Source of the DNA: Plut-88900 sp963668115
GTDB lineage: Bacteria; Chloroflexota; Dehalococcoidia; Plut-88900
Direction: 5' to 3'
NCBI GenBank assembly: GCA_963668115.1
Contig: OY764147.1
Location: forward strand, 310,001 to 374,000
DNA length: 64,000 bases
A model generated the notes under the pieces. The model ran no database searches, was not told the origin of the DNA, and worked only from the letters and a program-made list of their open reading frames with translations. Made by a program: the position numbers and the translations under genes. The stretch's first letter is position 1. Each line of letters starts with the position of its first letter. Below, in pieces: positions 9,023 to 17,415 of the stretch.

Positions 9023-9334
9023 TTAGCCTTCTACGACTTCGCTGATGATTGCTGTGGGCATGCCGGGGGAATAGTAGTTGGGCACGTCCCCTATGACCTT
9101 GGGGACGGTGGTGTCGTTCATTCCGGCGGCGCGCTTCTCTTCGTTCTCGAAGTAGAGGTAGCCGATGCAGTGGATGGGAGAGTCGCCGCCGGCGGCGTCG
9201 CTGACTACGTTGTCGACGTCCCACTTGAAGGCGCCGAACTCGGCGGCGGCCATGGGCATGTGGGATTTGAGGTAGTAGTCGAGGTCGAAGGTGCTGTCCT
9301 CGGTCTTGTTGTAGATGATGGCCATGCGGATCAT
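9023..9334 (-). CDS. EthD family protein
   Basis: A 103-residue protein with the ferredoxin-like EthD/dimeric alpha-beta barrel pattern: MIRMAIIYNKTED, then FDLDYYLKSHMPMA, where HMP is the family hallmark, and FENEEKRAAGM. EthD proteins are found with cytochrome P450 or ring-cleavage systems, but the family has no single reaction. Only 15 bp separate it from the DUF1989 gene upstream, so the two are probably co-translated. Confidence 0.8.
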   Translation of the reverse strand: MIRMAIIYNKTEDSTFDLDYYLKSHMPMAAAEFGAFKWDVDNVVSDAAGGDSPIHCIGYLYFENEEKRAAGMNDTTVPKVIGDVPNYYSPGMPTAIISEVVEG

Positions 9335-9349
9335 ATCAGCCGCCTTTCG

Positions 9350-9988
9350 CTACTCCCATATTTCTACTTTGAGGCGCTTGTTGCCCTGTTCGTCTCCTTC
9401 ACCGTTGACAAAGGAGACGTCCCCGGCGGGGCAAGCGGAAAGCCCGACGAGGCAGTCCATTTCGGCGCGCATGTCGATGTAGCCGCCCTTGCCCGCTACC
9501 GGGCCGTGGATGTGGTAGCGGCCATCGTCGTCGTAGGAGACGTTCATGAACATGTTGAATACGTCGGGAACATCATCGGGGGTGATGCCGTGGGGTTCAA
9601 GGGCCTCGACGAGGTTCATGAAACAGCTGCGGTGACCACCCTCGATATTCCAGACCTTGTAGCGCTGGGGGGTACACTTGGCTCCGCACAGCATCCAGTG
9701 GGTGCCCACCGTGTCTTCAACGGTGGTGAACATTACGTTCATGTTAGGGGGTCGGGAGTAGAAGTCGCGTACGGCCTTGGCGCCGCCGGTGCCCTGAGCG
9801 CTGTTCATGATGAAGGTGTGGGAGGAGTCGTAGTGCTCCTTGAAGTTGTTGGCGTTGAAAGCCGTCCAGTCGCCGACCTGGGGGCCGTCTATCATGATGA
9901 CCCTCTGAATCTGGCCCTTCTTGACGTAGTAGGCTGCGCCGTATTCGGCCTCGATCATTATTTCCTGTACCAGCTTGCGGCCTTCCAT
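9350..9988 (-). CDS. DUF1989 / urea carboxylase-associated family protein
   Basis: A 212-residue protein that matches the urea carboxylase-associated family by its conserved stretches: GDWTAFNANN, VEDTVGTHWMLCGAKC, GGHRSCFMNLVEAL, DVFNMFMNV and GLSACPAGD. Cysteines in these motifs (GAKC, HRSC, SACP) are likely metal or catalytic residues. Relatives include carboxyguanidine deiminase-type proteins, which work in guanidine or urea breakdown; no urea carboxylase gene is present here, so that role is not claimed. It follows efp by 33 bp in the minus-strand run. Confidence 0.8.
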   Translation of the reverse strand: MEGRKLVQEIMIEAEYGAAYYVKKGQIQRVIMIDGPQVGDWTAFNANNFKEHYDSSHTFIMNSAQGTGGAKAVRDFYSRPPNMNVMFTTVEDTVGTHWMLCGAKCTPQRYKVWNIEGGHRSCFMNLVEALEPHGITPDDVPDVFNMFMNVSYDDDGRYHIHGPVAGKGGYIDMRAEMDCLVGLSACPAGDVSFVNGEGDEQGNKRLKVEIWE

Positions 9989-10021
9989 GACTATCCTCCT
10001 CGGCTGGGCGTTTAGTCCGGC

Positions 10022-10579
10022 CTATACCCGCTCCATGTAATCGCCGGAGCGGGTGTCTACCCTTATGGTGTCATCTTCATTGACGAACATCGGGACGGTA
10101 ACGGTAAGGCCTGTTTCCACAGTTGCGGGCTTGGTGCCGCCCTGGGCTGTGTCGCCCTTGAAGCCGGGTTCCGTCTGGGTGACGCGTAGGTCGACGGTGG
10201 TGGGGAGCTCGATGCCGATGGGGACATCGCCGTGGAGGATGACGTCGAGGGTCATGCCCTCGAGAAGATAGCCGATCATGTCCTCAACGAGCTCCGAGGA
10301 GACGGGGTTCTGCTCAAAGGTGTCGGTGAACATAAAGTAGAAGAGATCGCCGTCGCGGTAGAGGAACTGGGCCTCGCGGCGTTCGAGTCGGGCGACGGCG
10401 AATCGCTCACCGGCCTGGAAGGTCTTCTCGATGGTGTGGCCCTCGGTGACGTTCCGGAGCTTCATCCTGACCTGGGCCGAGCCCCGGGCGATCTTAATGT
10501 GCTTCAGCATCAGTATCTTGAAGAGGCTGCCATCGATCTCGATGGTCATGCCTTTTCTTATATCTCCGGTCTCGATCAT
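10022..10579 (-). CDS. efp: Translation elongation factor P
   Basis: A 185-residue three-domain EF-P that rescues ribosomes stalled at polyproline. The loop that reaches the peptidyl-transferase centre reads KIARGSAQ, so the tip residue aligned with E. coli Lys34 is Arg32, not Lys. Domain III ends RSGDYMERV as usual. It sits downstream of the M24 aminopeptidase and aroQ, a common bacterial order. No earP or epmA-type modification gene is seen in the window, so the state of Arg32 is unknown. Confidence 0.96.
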   Translation of the reverse strand: MIETGDIRKGMTIEIDGSLFKILMLKHIKIARGSAQVRMKLRNVTEGHTIEKTFQAGERFAVARLERREAQFLYRDGDLFYFMFTDTFEQNPVSSELVEDMIGYLLEGMTLDVILHGDVPIGIELPTTVDLRVTQTEPGFKGDTAQGGTKPATVETGLTVTVPMFVNEDDTIRVDTRSGDYMERV

Positions 10580-10634
10580 AAGCGTTCCTCACTCAAGCCT
10601 TGCTGTCAACGGATGCAGCCGTGGCTGAAGTTCT

Positions 10635-11735
10635 TCAATTGCTGGCCAAGTCTATGCCCTTGGCAGTCTGGGTGATGACCCGGACCTTGCCGTTTTCCAA
10701 GACTACCATGTCTTCGATACGGACGCCGCCCCAGCCGGGGATGTAGATGCCGGGCTCAATGGTAAAGACCATGTTCTTGCCCAGGACGCTACCGCCTCGG
10801 GGTCCGACTACGGGAACTTCGTGGACGGCGAGACCTATGCCGTGGCCGAGGGAGTGACCGAAGCGTTCGCCATAACCGGCGTCGTCGATTATTGTGCGGG
10901 CCAGGGAGTCGGCGTCATGGCCGGTCATGCCGGAACGGACTTCTTCAATGGCGTTTAGCTGGGCGTCGAGGACGGTGTGGTAGACCTTATCGAGCTGGGC
11001 GTCGGGCTTGCCTACTACGATGGTACGGGTGATGTCGCTGCAATAGCCGTTTATCCTTGCGCCCATGTCAATAACCACGGGCTCACCGTCCTGGATTTGC
11101 TTATCGGAGGGGCGGTGGTGGGGGAGGGCGCCGTTAGGCCCGGAGGCTACGATGGTGTCGAAGCTGATAGAGTCGGCGCCGGCGTCACGCATGGCCTTTT
11201 CAAGCTCCCAGGCAACATGTCTTTCGGTCATGCCGGGTTCTATGGCCGGGACGACCTTTGCGAGGGCGGCGTCGGCGAAGGAGGCGGCCCGATCGATTTC
11301 GGAGATTTCGGCGGCGTCCTTGACCTCACGGAGGGCCTCGACGAGGTTGCGGGTGGACATGAGCCGGGGGCGTTCATCGGATGGGAGTTCGGAGAGGGAG
11401 CGCTTTATTGCTGAGTAGAAGGCGAAGGACACGTCGGAGGCTTCGAAGCCCAGGCGTTTGGGTTTGATCTCAGCGAGGGCCTCGTGGAACCAGCCCAGGG
11501 GCTTGCCGCCGGTCATCTTGATCAGGGTGTAGTCGGGGCACTGTCGAGCGGACTGCTCGAAGTAGCGGAAGTCGGTGGCGATGAAGGCGTGGTCCCGGGA
11601 GATAATCAAGAAACCGGATGAGCCGCTGAACCCGGAGAGGTAGAGGCGGTTCTCGGGCTGGGAGATGAGTATGGCATCGAGGCCCGAGTCATCCAGCCCC
11701 TTTCTAAGTCTTTGCGTCCTGTCCAATGTGCTCAT
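10635..11735 (-). CDS. M24 family Xaa-Pro aminopeptidase
   Basis: A 366-residue metallopeptidase that removes an N-terminal residue next to proline. The creatinase N-domain (1-130) precedes a pita-bread catalytic domain with all dinuclear metal ligands visible: Asp in VIDMGA, Asp in YCSDITRT, His in GHSLGHGIGL, Glu in FTIEPGIY and Glu in VRIEDMV. Length fits the short bacterial PepQ/PapA type. It lies between aroQ (12 bp away) and efp. Confidence 0.93.
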   Translation of the reverse strand: MSTLDRTQRLRKGLDDSGLDAILISQPENRLYLSGFSGSSGFLIISRDHAFIATDFRYFEQSARQCPDYTLIKMTGGKPLGWFHEALAEIKPKRLGFEASDVSFAFYSAIKRSLSELPSDERPRLMSTRNLVEALREVKDAAEISEIDRAASFADAALAKVVPAIEPGMTERHVAWELEKAMRDAGADSISFDTIVASGPNGALPHHRPSDKQIQDGEPVVIDMGARINGYCSDITRTIVVGKPDAQLDKVYHTVLDAQLNAIEEVRSGMTGHDADSLARTIIDDAGYGERFGHSLGHGIGLAVHEVPVVGPRGGSVLGKNMVFTIEPGIYIPGWGGVRIEDMVVLENGKVRVITQTAKGIDLASN

Positions 11736-11747
11736 GATGTTTCTATC

Positions 11748-12188
11748 CTAGCGGCTTTCCTTGAGGGAGTCGACGATGAGATCAAGGGCAGAGATGTAGC
11801 CCTTCCAGCCCTGGCCGGCAATCTGGCCGCGGGCGATTGGAGCGATGACGGAGACCGAGCGGAACTTTTCCCGGGCGTGGATGTTTGAAAGGTGGATTTC
11901 GATGATCGGGAGGGAGGTGTCGGCGAGGGCGTCGCGGAGGGAGAGTCCGTAGTGGGTGAGGGCGCCGGGGTTTATGACTATGCCATCGGCGGATTCGGAC
12001 TCGTCCTGGAGGAAGTCGATGATGGCGCCTTCGTGGTTGGACTGGAAGAAGGAGACTTCGACGCCGAGGTCGGCAGCCCGGGCAGAGACGGCAGCTTCGA
12101 CATCGGCGAGGGTCTGGGTGCCGTACTGGGTCGGGTCACGCTTGCCGAGGCGGTTCAGATTGGGCCCATTGACTACCAGGACTCTCAT
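11748..12188 (-). CDS. aroQ: 3-Dehydroquinate dehydratase, type II
   Basis: A 146-residue dodecameric dehydroquinase of the shikimate pathway. The start VVNGPNLNRLG and the mobile loop with Arg17 and Tyr22 (KRDPTQYG) are present, as are NPGALTHY and the catalytic His99 in EIHLSNIHARE. Length is standard. The start codon overlaps the recombinase stop by 4 bp (12185-12188), which implies translational coupling to the xer gene. Confidence 0.96.
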   Translation of the reverse strand: MRVLVVNGPNLNRLGKRDPTQYGTQTLADVEAAVSARAADLGVEVSFFQSNHEGAIIDFLQDESESADGIVINPGALTHYGLSLRDALADTSLPIIEIHLSNIHAREKFRSVSVIAPIARGQIAGQGWKGYISALDLIVDSLKESR

Positions 12189-13477
12189 TGGGACTCCGCG
12201 GAGGCTCGGGCCCGGGGGTGGGCCTTTTCGTAGGTCTTGCGGGTCTCTGCGGTGGTCATGTGGGTGTATATCTGTGTGGTGCCGAGACTTTCATGTCCAA
12301 GGAGTTCCTGGACGACGCGGAGGTCGGCACCGCCGTCAAGGAGGTGAGTTGCGAAGGAGTGGCGAAGGGTGTGGGGGTGGGCGGGGTCGTGGAGGCCCTG
12401 TTCAAGGGAGTACTTGCGGACAAGGGTCTGGATGCTGCGGGCGGATAACCGACCGCCTCGATCATTTAGGAAGAGGGCGCGGTTTTTTGGGTCTGTAGAG
12501 AGGTTGGGTCTGCTCTGCGAAAGGTAGAGGGCTATGGCGCGTAGGGCCTTCTGTCCAACGACTACGTCCCGCTCCTTGGATCCCTTGCCCAGAATCCGTA
12601 TCTCGCGGTTGCCGTCAATGACGTCGTCGATGTCGAGGGTGACGACTTCGCTGACCCGGAGACCGGTGGCGTACATGAGCTCCAAGAGTGCACTGTCGCG
12701 AAGGTGAAAAGGCTCTTCGACGAGGGAGGCCGCTTCCTGTGGGGAAAGGAACTTAGGGAACTTCTTGTCCAGCTTAGGGAGGCGGAGCCCAGCCACTGGG
12801 TTGGTTTCAAGCCAGTCTTCTCGGATGAGATATTTGTAAAAGGAACGCAATACGCTTATCTTGCGAGAAACGCTGCGTATGTCATGGCCGTGCTTGGCCA
12901 TGCCGTTGGTAATAGGTATCCGGCGCTCGGTCAATAGCCAAGCGACGTACTGTCGGAGAATTTTGCGCTCCACGATGCCTAGATAACGGATTCCCCTGTC
13001 GTCCAGAAAATCAAAGCAGGGTAGAAGGTCTGTACGGTAATTGCGTACAGTATAAGGCGAGAGGTTTCTTTCGCCTTTCAGATAAGTCATGAACTTGACT
13101 AGTGGCCGGATGAACTCAGCAATGAAATGTTTCAACTTGGAGGGGCTAAGCCAGGCGACAGGGTTGGTATTGATATGTCCCTCGCGCACCAGAAAGTCAT
13201 AGAAGGCGCGCAAACTTCTAATCTTGCGTAGGATGGTTCGCTCGTCGTGGCCGTTGTCTGTCAGGTTGTTGGTGCCTTGAATGATAGGCTCGGTGGCCAG
13301 CCCGGCGACATAATGCCGCAGCACAGTACGGTTCACCGCTACGAGGTCGTGGATTCCCCTGTGCTTCAGAAATTCTGAAAAGGGCTCAAGGTCCGTGCGG
13401 TACTTGTGGATGTCATTAGGCGAAAAGTCGGGATCGCCTTCCAGGTACTCTATGAAGTTGTCTATGTGGTGTTCCAA
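12185..13477 (-). CDS. Xer-type tyrosine recombinase with a duplicated N-terminal core-binding domain
   Basis: 430 residues, well above the ~300 of XerC/XerD. The catalytic domain (about 240-420) is complete: Arg274 (ATGLRVSE), a Lys in GKGSK (298-301), His369-x-x-Arg372, His395 (LGHESL) and nucleophile Tyr404 (IYTHM). The extra length is a second copy of the SAM-like core-binding domain: residues 8-110 and 129-231 align without gaps with 51 of 103 identical (shared SP, YRTDL, LRxYVAxL, RSFY/RAFY, TNPVA). Both copies also share an insert around GHD before the last helix. Placement between topA and aroQ is typical of chromosomal XerC, so dimer resolution at dif is the first guess; a role in another recombination system is possible. 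Confidence 0.93.
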   Translation of the reverse strand: MEHHIDNFIEYLEGDPDFSPNDIHKYRTDLEPFSEFLKHRGIHDLVAVNRTVLRHYVAGLATEPIIQGTNNLTDNGHDERTILRKIRSLRAFYDFLVREGHINTNPVAWLSPSKLKHFIAEFIRPLVKFMTYLKGERNLSPYTVRNYRTDLLPCFDFLDDRGIRYLGIVERKILRQYVAWLLTERRIPITNGMAKHGHDIRSVSRKISVLRSFYKYLIREDWLETNPVAGLRLPKLDKKFPKFLSPQEAASLVEEPFHLRDSALLELMYATGLRVSEVVTLDIDDVIDGNREIRILGKGSKERDVVVGQKALRAIALYLSQSRPNLSTDPKNRALFLNDRGGRLSARSIQTLVRKYSLEQGLHDPAHPHTLRHSFATHLLDGGADLRVVQELLGHESLGTTQIYTHMTTAETRKTYEKAHPRARASAESQ

Positions 13478-13492
13478 AGTTATGGCTCGGGG

Positions 13493-15961
13493 CTAGGCAG
13501 GTACGGGCTCCTTGGCCTTTTTGGAAATGAGAGACCTGGCGTTCTTGCACTTCGGGTAGCCGGTGCAGGCGATAAATTTACCCCTCCGCCCGACTTTTAT
13601 GGCCAACGGTTTACCGCATTTTTCGCAGGCTTCATCGATTAGTTCCGGCTCCGGGCGAGCGGTCTCGCCGGGTAGGGGCCGGGTGTTCTTGCACTTGGGG
13701 TAGGTGGTACAGGCGAGGAACTTGCCCCTGCGTCCGGACCTGATGACCATGGGGCTATCGCACTTGTCACAGACCTCTGAGGTCTCCTCGGGGATTTCGC
13801 GCTCTTCACCGGGAAGGGGTCGGGTGTTTTTGCACTTGGGGTAGGCGGTGCAAGCGAGGAACTTGCCTCGGCGTCCGGATCTGATGACCATAGGGCTATC
13901 GCACTTGTCACAGACCTCGTCAGTCTCCTCAGGGGCTTCGCGTTCTTCGCCTGGGAGGGGTCGGGCGTTCTTGCATTCGGGGTAGCCGGAGCAGGAGAGG
14001 AACTTGCCATAACGTCCGACCTTGATGAGCATGGGGCGTTCGCATTTCTCGCAGAAGATGTCGGTTTCCTGGGGCTCCTCACCGGGTATCGGTTTGGCGT
14101 TCTTGCACTTTGGGTAAGAGCTGCATGAAAGGAACCGGCCGGTCCGCCCCGACTTGACTTCCATGGGTTCGCCGCACAGATCGCAGGCAATACCGGTAGC
14201 CTCGTCGGGGATGGCGTCGCCGGCCTTGTCCAGGGCCTGCTGGAAGGACTCATAGAAGTCCCGGATGACCGGGACCCACTCTCGTTCCCCGCGGGAGATC
14301 TCATCGAGTTCCTGCTCCATCTCGGCGGTGAAGCCGAGATTTACGATGTCGGGGAAATGGTCGCTGAGTAGGGAGTTGACTCGAAGCCCGAGTTCCGTCG
14401 GGTGGATGCGGCTCTTTTCCTTGTGGATGTACTTGCGGTCCTGGATGGTAGAGAGGGTGGGAGCGTAGGTGCTAGGCCGACCGATGCCGTTCTCCTCCAA
14501 TGCCTTGATAAGGGAGGCCTCGGTATAGCGAGGGGGAGGCTGGGTGAAGTGCTGTTTCTGCTCAAGCCCGAGGAAGTCCAATACCTCTCCGGGGGAGAGG
14601 TCGGGGAGGGGGGGCTGCTTGTCGTCGGACCGGTCGTCGGCGTCTTCCTGGTAGAGGGTGAGGAAGCCGGGGAAGACGGTGACGGAGCCCGTGGCGCGGA
14701 ACAGGTAAATGGGCGATGCAGATGTGGAGGTCTTGTTTTCGGCCTCTATGTGGACCGTGGTCTGGTCGATGAGGGCTGCGCTCATCTGGCTGGCAAGCAT
14801 GCGCTTCCAGATAAGCTCATATAGCTTCATCTGATCCTTGTCCAGGTAGACCTGCAGGTAGTCGGGGTCACGGAAGCAGGAGGTGGGGCGGATGGCCTCG
14901 TGGGCTTCTTGGGCACCTTTAGCCCGAGCCTTGTAGGCGCGGGGGGAGGAGGGGACGAACTTGTCGCCGAACTTTTCGGAGATATAGCGCCGGGCCTCGT
15001 TGCGGGCCTCGTTGGAGACGGCGGGGGAGTCGGTACGCATGTAGGTTATGAGACCGATCTGACCCTCGCTTCCAACTGATAAGCCTTCGTAGAGCTGCTG
15101 GGCCACTGCCATGGTCCTTTTGGCGGTGAAGCGGAGCTTACGGCCGGCTTCCTGTTGGAGGGTGCTGGTGGTGAAGGGAGGGGCGGGCTGTCGCTTGGCT
15201 TGCTTACTATCAATCCTGGCGACGGAGTAGTGGGCGCCGTCCAGGGCTGTGGCTATCTCACTGCTGGTTTTTTCATCGGGTATGGTGAGCTTGCCGCGTT
15301 TTCCTTTCTGGTTGTGTAAAACGGCACGGAAGGCGGTTTTCCTGGGGGACTTCTGCTTCTTCAGGTCGGCTTCGATAGACCAGTACTCGGTGGGGACGAA
15401 GGCGGTGATTTCGGCTTCTCGGTCCGACACCATTCGGAGGGCAGCGGACTGGACCCTGCCGGCGGAGAGGCCTTTTTCGAGTTTGCGCCAGAGAAGGGGG
15501 CTGAGCCGGTATCCGACCACGCGATCCAGGATGCGTCGGGCCTGCTGGGCGTCGACGAGGTCCATGTCGATTTCCCGGGGATTGTTGAAGGCCTCGGTGA
15601 TTGCGCTCTTAGTGATTTCGTGGAAAACGACGCGTCGTATGGGAATGTTCTTGATCTTGGAGGCTTCGAGGAGGTGCCAAGATATGGCTTCGCCTTCGCG
15701 GTCTGGGTCTGTGGCCAAATATACGGCGCTGGCGCTCCTGGCGGCCTTGGCCAGGTCCTGAACGGTCTTTTTCTTGTCCTTGGGAACCTCGTATGCAGGT
15801 TCGAAGTCGCTGGCTACGTTAACTCCGAAGCGGTATTGAGGAAGGTCCCGGACGTGTCCGAGGGACGCCTTGACGTTGAAGTCCTTGCCCAGGATCTTGC
15901 CGATGGTGCGGGCCTTGGCGGGGGATTCTACGATTACCAGTTTTTCAGTCATTGAATTCAC
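13493..15961 (-). CDS. topA: DNA topoisomerase I with five C-terminal zinc fingers
   Basis: An 822-residue type IA topoisomerase that relaxes negative supercoils. The TOPRIM domain starts at EKLVIVESPAKARTIGK, with the acidic DPDREGEAISWHL. The active tyrosine lies in LITYMRTDSP. Five C4 zinc-ribbon repeats end the protein, beginning at Cys593, 637, 684, 731 and 779, each CxxC...CxxYPxC; repeats 3 and 4 are nearly identical, so a recent internal duplication is likely. GTG at 15961 overlaps the dprA stop (GTGA) and is chosen; ATG at 15952 would drop three residues. Confidence 0.96.
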   Translation of the reverse strand: MNSMTEKLVIVESPAKARTIGKILGKDFNVKASLGHVRDLPQYRFGVNVASDFEPAYEVPKDKKKTVQDLAKAARSASAVYLATDPDREGEAISWHLLEASKIKNIPIRRVVFHEITKSAITEAFNNPREIDMDLVDAQQARRILDRVVGYRLSPLLWRKLEKGLSAGRVQSAALRMVSDREAEITAFVPTEYWSIEADLKKQKSPRKTAFRAVLHNQKGKRGKLTIPDEKTSSEIATALDGAHYSVARIDSKQAKRQPAPPFTTSTLQQEAGRKLRFTAKRTMAVAQQLYEGLSVGSEGQIGLITYMRTDSPAVSNEARNEARRYISEKFGDKFVPSSPRAYKARAKGAQEAHEAIRPTSCFRDPDYLQVYLDKDQMKLYELIWKRMLASQMSAALIDQTTVHIEAENKTSTSASPIYLFRATGSVTVFPGFLTLYQEDADDRSDDKQPPLPDLSPGEVLDFLGLEQKQHFTQPPPRYTEASLIKALEENGIGRPSTYAPTLSTIQDRKYIHKEKSRIHPTELGLRVNSLLSDHFPDIVNLGFTAEMEQELDEISRGEREWVPVIRDFYESFQQALDKAGDAIPDEATGIACDLCGEPMEVKSGRTGRFLSCSSYPKCKNAKPIPGEEPQETDIFCEKCERPMLIKVGRYGKFLSCSGYPECKNARPLPGEEREAPEETDEVCDKCDSPMVIRSGRRGKFLACTAYPKCKNTRPLPGEEREIPEETSEVCDKCDSPMVIRSGRRGKFLACTTYPKCKNTRPLPGETARPEPELIDEACEKCGKPLAIKVGRRGKFIACTGYPKCKNARSLISKKAKEPVPA

Positions 15962-17088
15962 ACTTGGGCGGGGTATGCGGGTCTCGTTTCTCGGATTTTA
16001 ACGTAGGTCATGGCGCCGACCTGCTTGACGATGCCTTTCAACTCCATCATAGCCAGAGCGCTGCTCACAGTCGAGACCGGCAGGGAGCTTTGTCGGGTGA
16101 CTTCGTCGATGTGGACGGGTTCCCTTGACAGGAAGGGGAGGAGGTCGGACTCGGGGGTGGAGACTTCAATAAGCTCCTGCATCACGAGCTGCTCAGGCAC
16201 TAGCTTCAGGTTGAGCTCCTCCAACACGTCCTCTATACCGGTGACGAGCTTGGCGCCTTCCTGAATCAGCCGGTTAGCGCCCTGGCTCATGGGAGAGGTG
16301 ATGTTGCCGGGGACGGCAAAGACCTCCCGGTTATGCTCCAGGGCGTAGCCGGCCGTAATCAAAGCTCCGCTCTTTTCATCGGCTTCGACGACGAGGGTGC
16401 CGAGGGTGAGACCGCTCATAATACGGTTCCGACGAGGAAAGTAGTCGGGGCGGGGGCGGGTGTCCAGGGGATAGTCGCTAATGATGGCGCCGCGTTCGGC
16501 AATCTCATCGGCGAGGTGCCGGTGCTCGGGCGGGTAGACCATGTCGAGGCCGCAGGCCTGAATTGCGATTGTCCGCCCTCCGGCATCAAGGGCGGCATGG
16601 TGAGCGACGGAGTCGATACCCCGGGCCAGGCCGCTGACCACCGTTATCCCGTTGCGTACAAGCTCCGTGGATATAAGGTGGGCCATCTCCCGACCGTAGG
16701 AGGTGGGCTTCCGGGTCCCGACCACAGCGACGGCCCAGTCATCCTGCTCCCTGATTTCGCCGAGGACGTAGATGACAGCGGGCCTGTCATAGATCTGCTT
16801 GAGGCGGTCGGGATAGCTGGGGTCGTGCCAGGTGAGAGGGAGGATTTGCCGTGCCTGGAGGTCCGACATCACTTTGTCAGGATCTATGTCGGGGCGCCGG
16901 GACTGGATGGAGGAGATGGTGCGCTTGTCGAGGCCCGCCCTATGGAGTTCGGCTGGGCCGGCCTTCCAGGCCGTCTCCAGGGAGCCGAAATAGGCCTCCA
17001 GTGCGGCGTAGCGGGCCCTGCCTACTCCGGGGATTCTGTTGAAGGCGACCCAGTACTTGATGTCCTGCATAGGGAAAGATTCTAGCAC
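15958..17088 (-). CDS. dprA: DNA-processing protein DprA
   Basis: A 376-residue protein that loads RecA on incoming single-stranded DNA in transformation. An N-terminal helix-hairpin-helix region (IPGVGRARYAAL) is followed by the Rossmann-like core with GTRKPTSYGREMA, SGLARGIDSVAHHAAL and the ssDNA-binding PRRNRIMSGL. A winged-helix C-terminus (about 300-365) is present. Order dprA-topA-xer is a common bacterial arrangement. There is no competence operon in the window, so natural transformation is not shown. Confidence 0.95.
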   Translation of the reverse strand: MLESFPMQDIKYWVAFNRIPGVGRARYAALEAYFGSLETAWKAGPAELHRAGLDKRTISSIQSRRPDIDPDKVMSDLQARQILPLTWHDPSYPDRLKQIYDRPAVIYVLGEIREQDDWAVAVVGTRKPTSYGREMAHLISTELVRNGITVVSGLARGIDSVAHHAALDAGGRTIAIQACGLDMVYPPEHRHLADEIAERGAIISDYPLDTRPRPDYFPRRNRIMSGLTLGTLVVEADEKSGALITAGYALEHNREVFAVPGNITSPMSQGANRLIQEGAKLVTGIEDVLEELNLKLVPEQLVMQELIEVSTPESDLLPFLSREPVHIDEVTRQSSLPVSTVSSALAMMELKGIVKQVGAMTYVKIRETRPAYPAQV

Positions 17089-17117
17089 AGGGAGTCAGGC
17101 CTCAAAAAATGGGGTGG

Positions 17118-17209
17118 TGGCGGAGAGGGTGGGATTCGAACCCACGAGAGAGCTTCCGCCCCCTACGCGATTTCCAGTCGCGCCTGTTCGGCCACTCCAG
17201 CACCTCTCC
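17118..17209 (-). tRNA. tRNA-Ser, anticodon GGA
   Basis: 92 bases including an encoded CCA at 17118-17120. The acceptor stem GGAGAGG pairs with CCTCTCC. The anticodon loop is CTGGAAA with GGA at 17173-17175. A long variable arm (TAGGGGGCGGAAGCTCTC region) marks a type II tRNA, and the T loop GGTTCGAATCC is canonical. It reads UCC/UCU codons. The gene lies just upstream of dprA on the same strand. Confidence 0.97.
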
Positions 17210-17337
17210 GGGACGCGGGGCCCGGGCGACGGCCCGGACATTCGAGGGTAAATGATAGCATTGAGCGGGCGGAATGATAAGGTGTCGGGGGTGGGTGTGA
17301 TGAGATGCAACTGCTGGCAATAGCAAGGGGTTGCACC

Positions 17338-17343
17338 TATAAT
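17338..17343 (+). promoter_or_regulatory. TATAAT -10 element upstream of the MFS gene
   Basis: A perfect TATAAT 72 bp before the chosen ATG of the MFS carrier and divergent from tRNA-Ser. No convincing -35 is visible. Confidence 0.4.
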
Positions 17344-17415
17344 CCCGTCCAACTATGCCGCACACAACTGACCGTCCGGCGATTTCAGACCCGACTTGAA
17401 CCCCGAGGCTTGACG

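Noticed and set aside
9005..10015. A 336-codon + strand open frame
   Set aside because: Antisense to the EthD and DUF1989 genes, which have clear family motifs; the + strand frame is Val/Gly-rich without any motif.
12185..13477. Phage or genomic-island integrase
   Set aside because: No att repeats at its own gene, no phage genes nearby, and the housekeeping context with 4-bp overlap to aroQ argue for a resident Xer.
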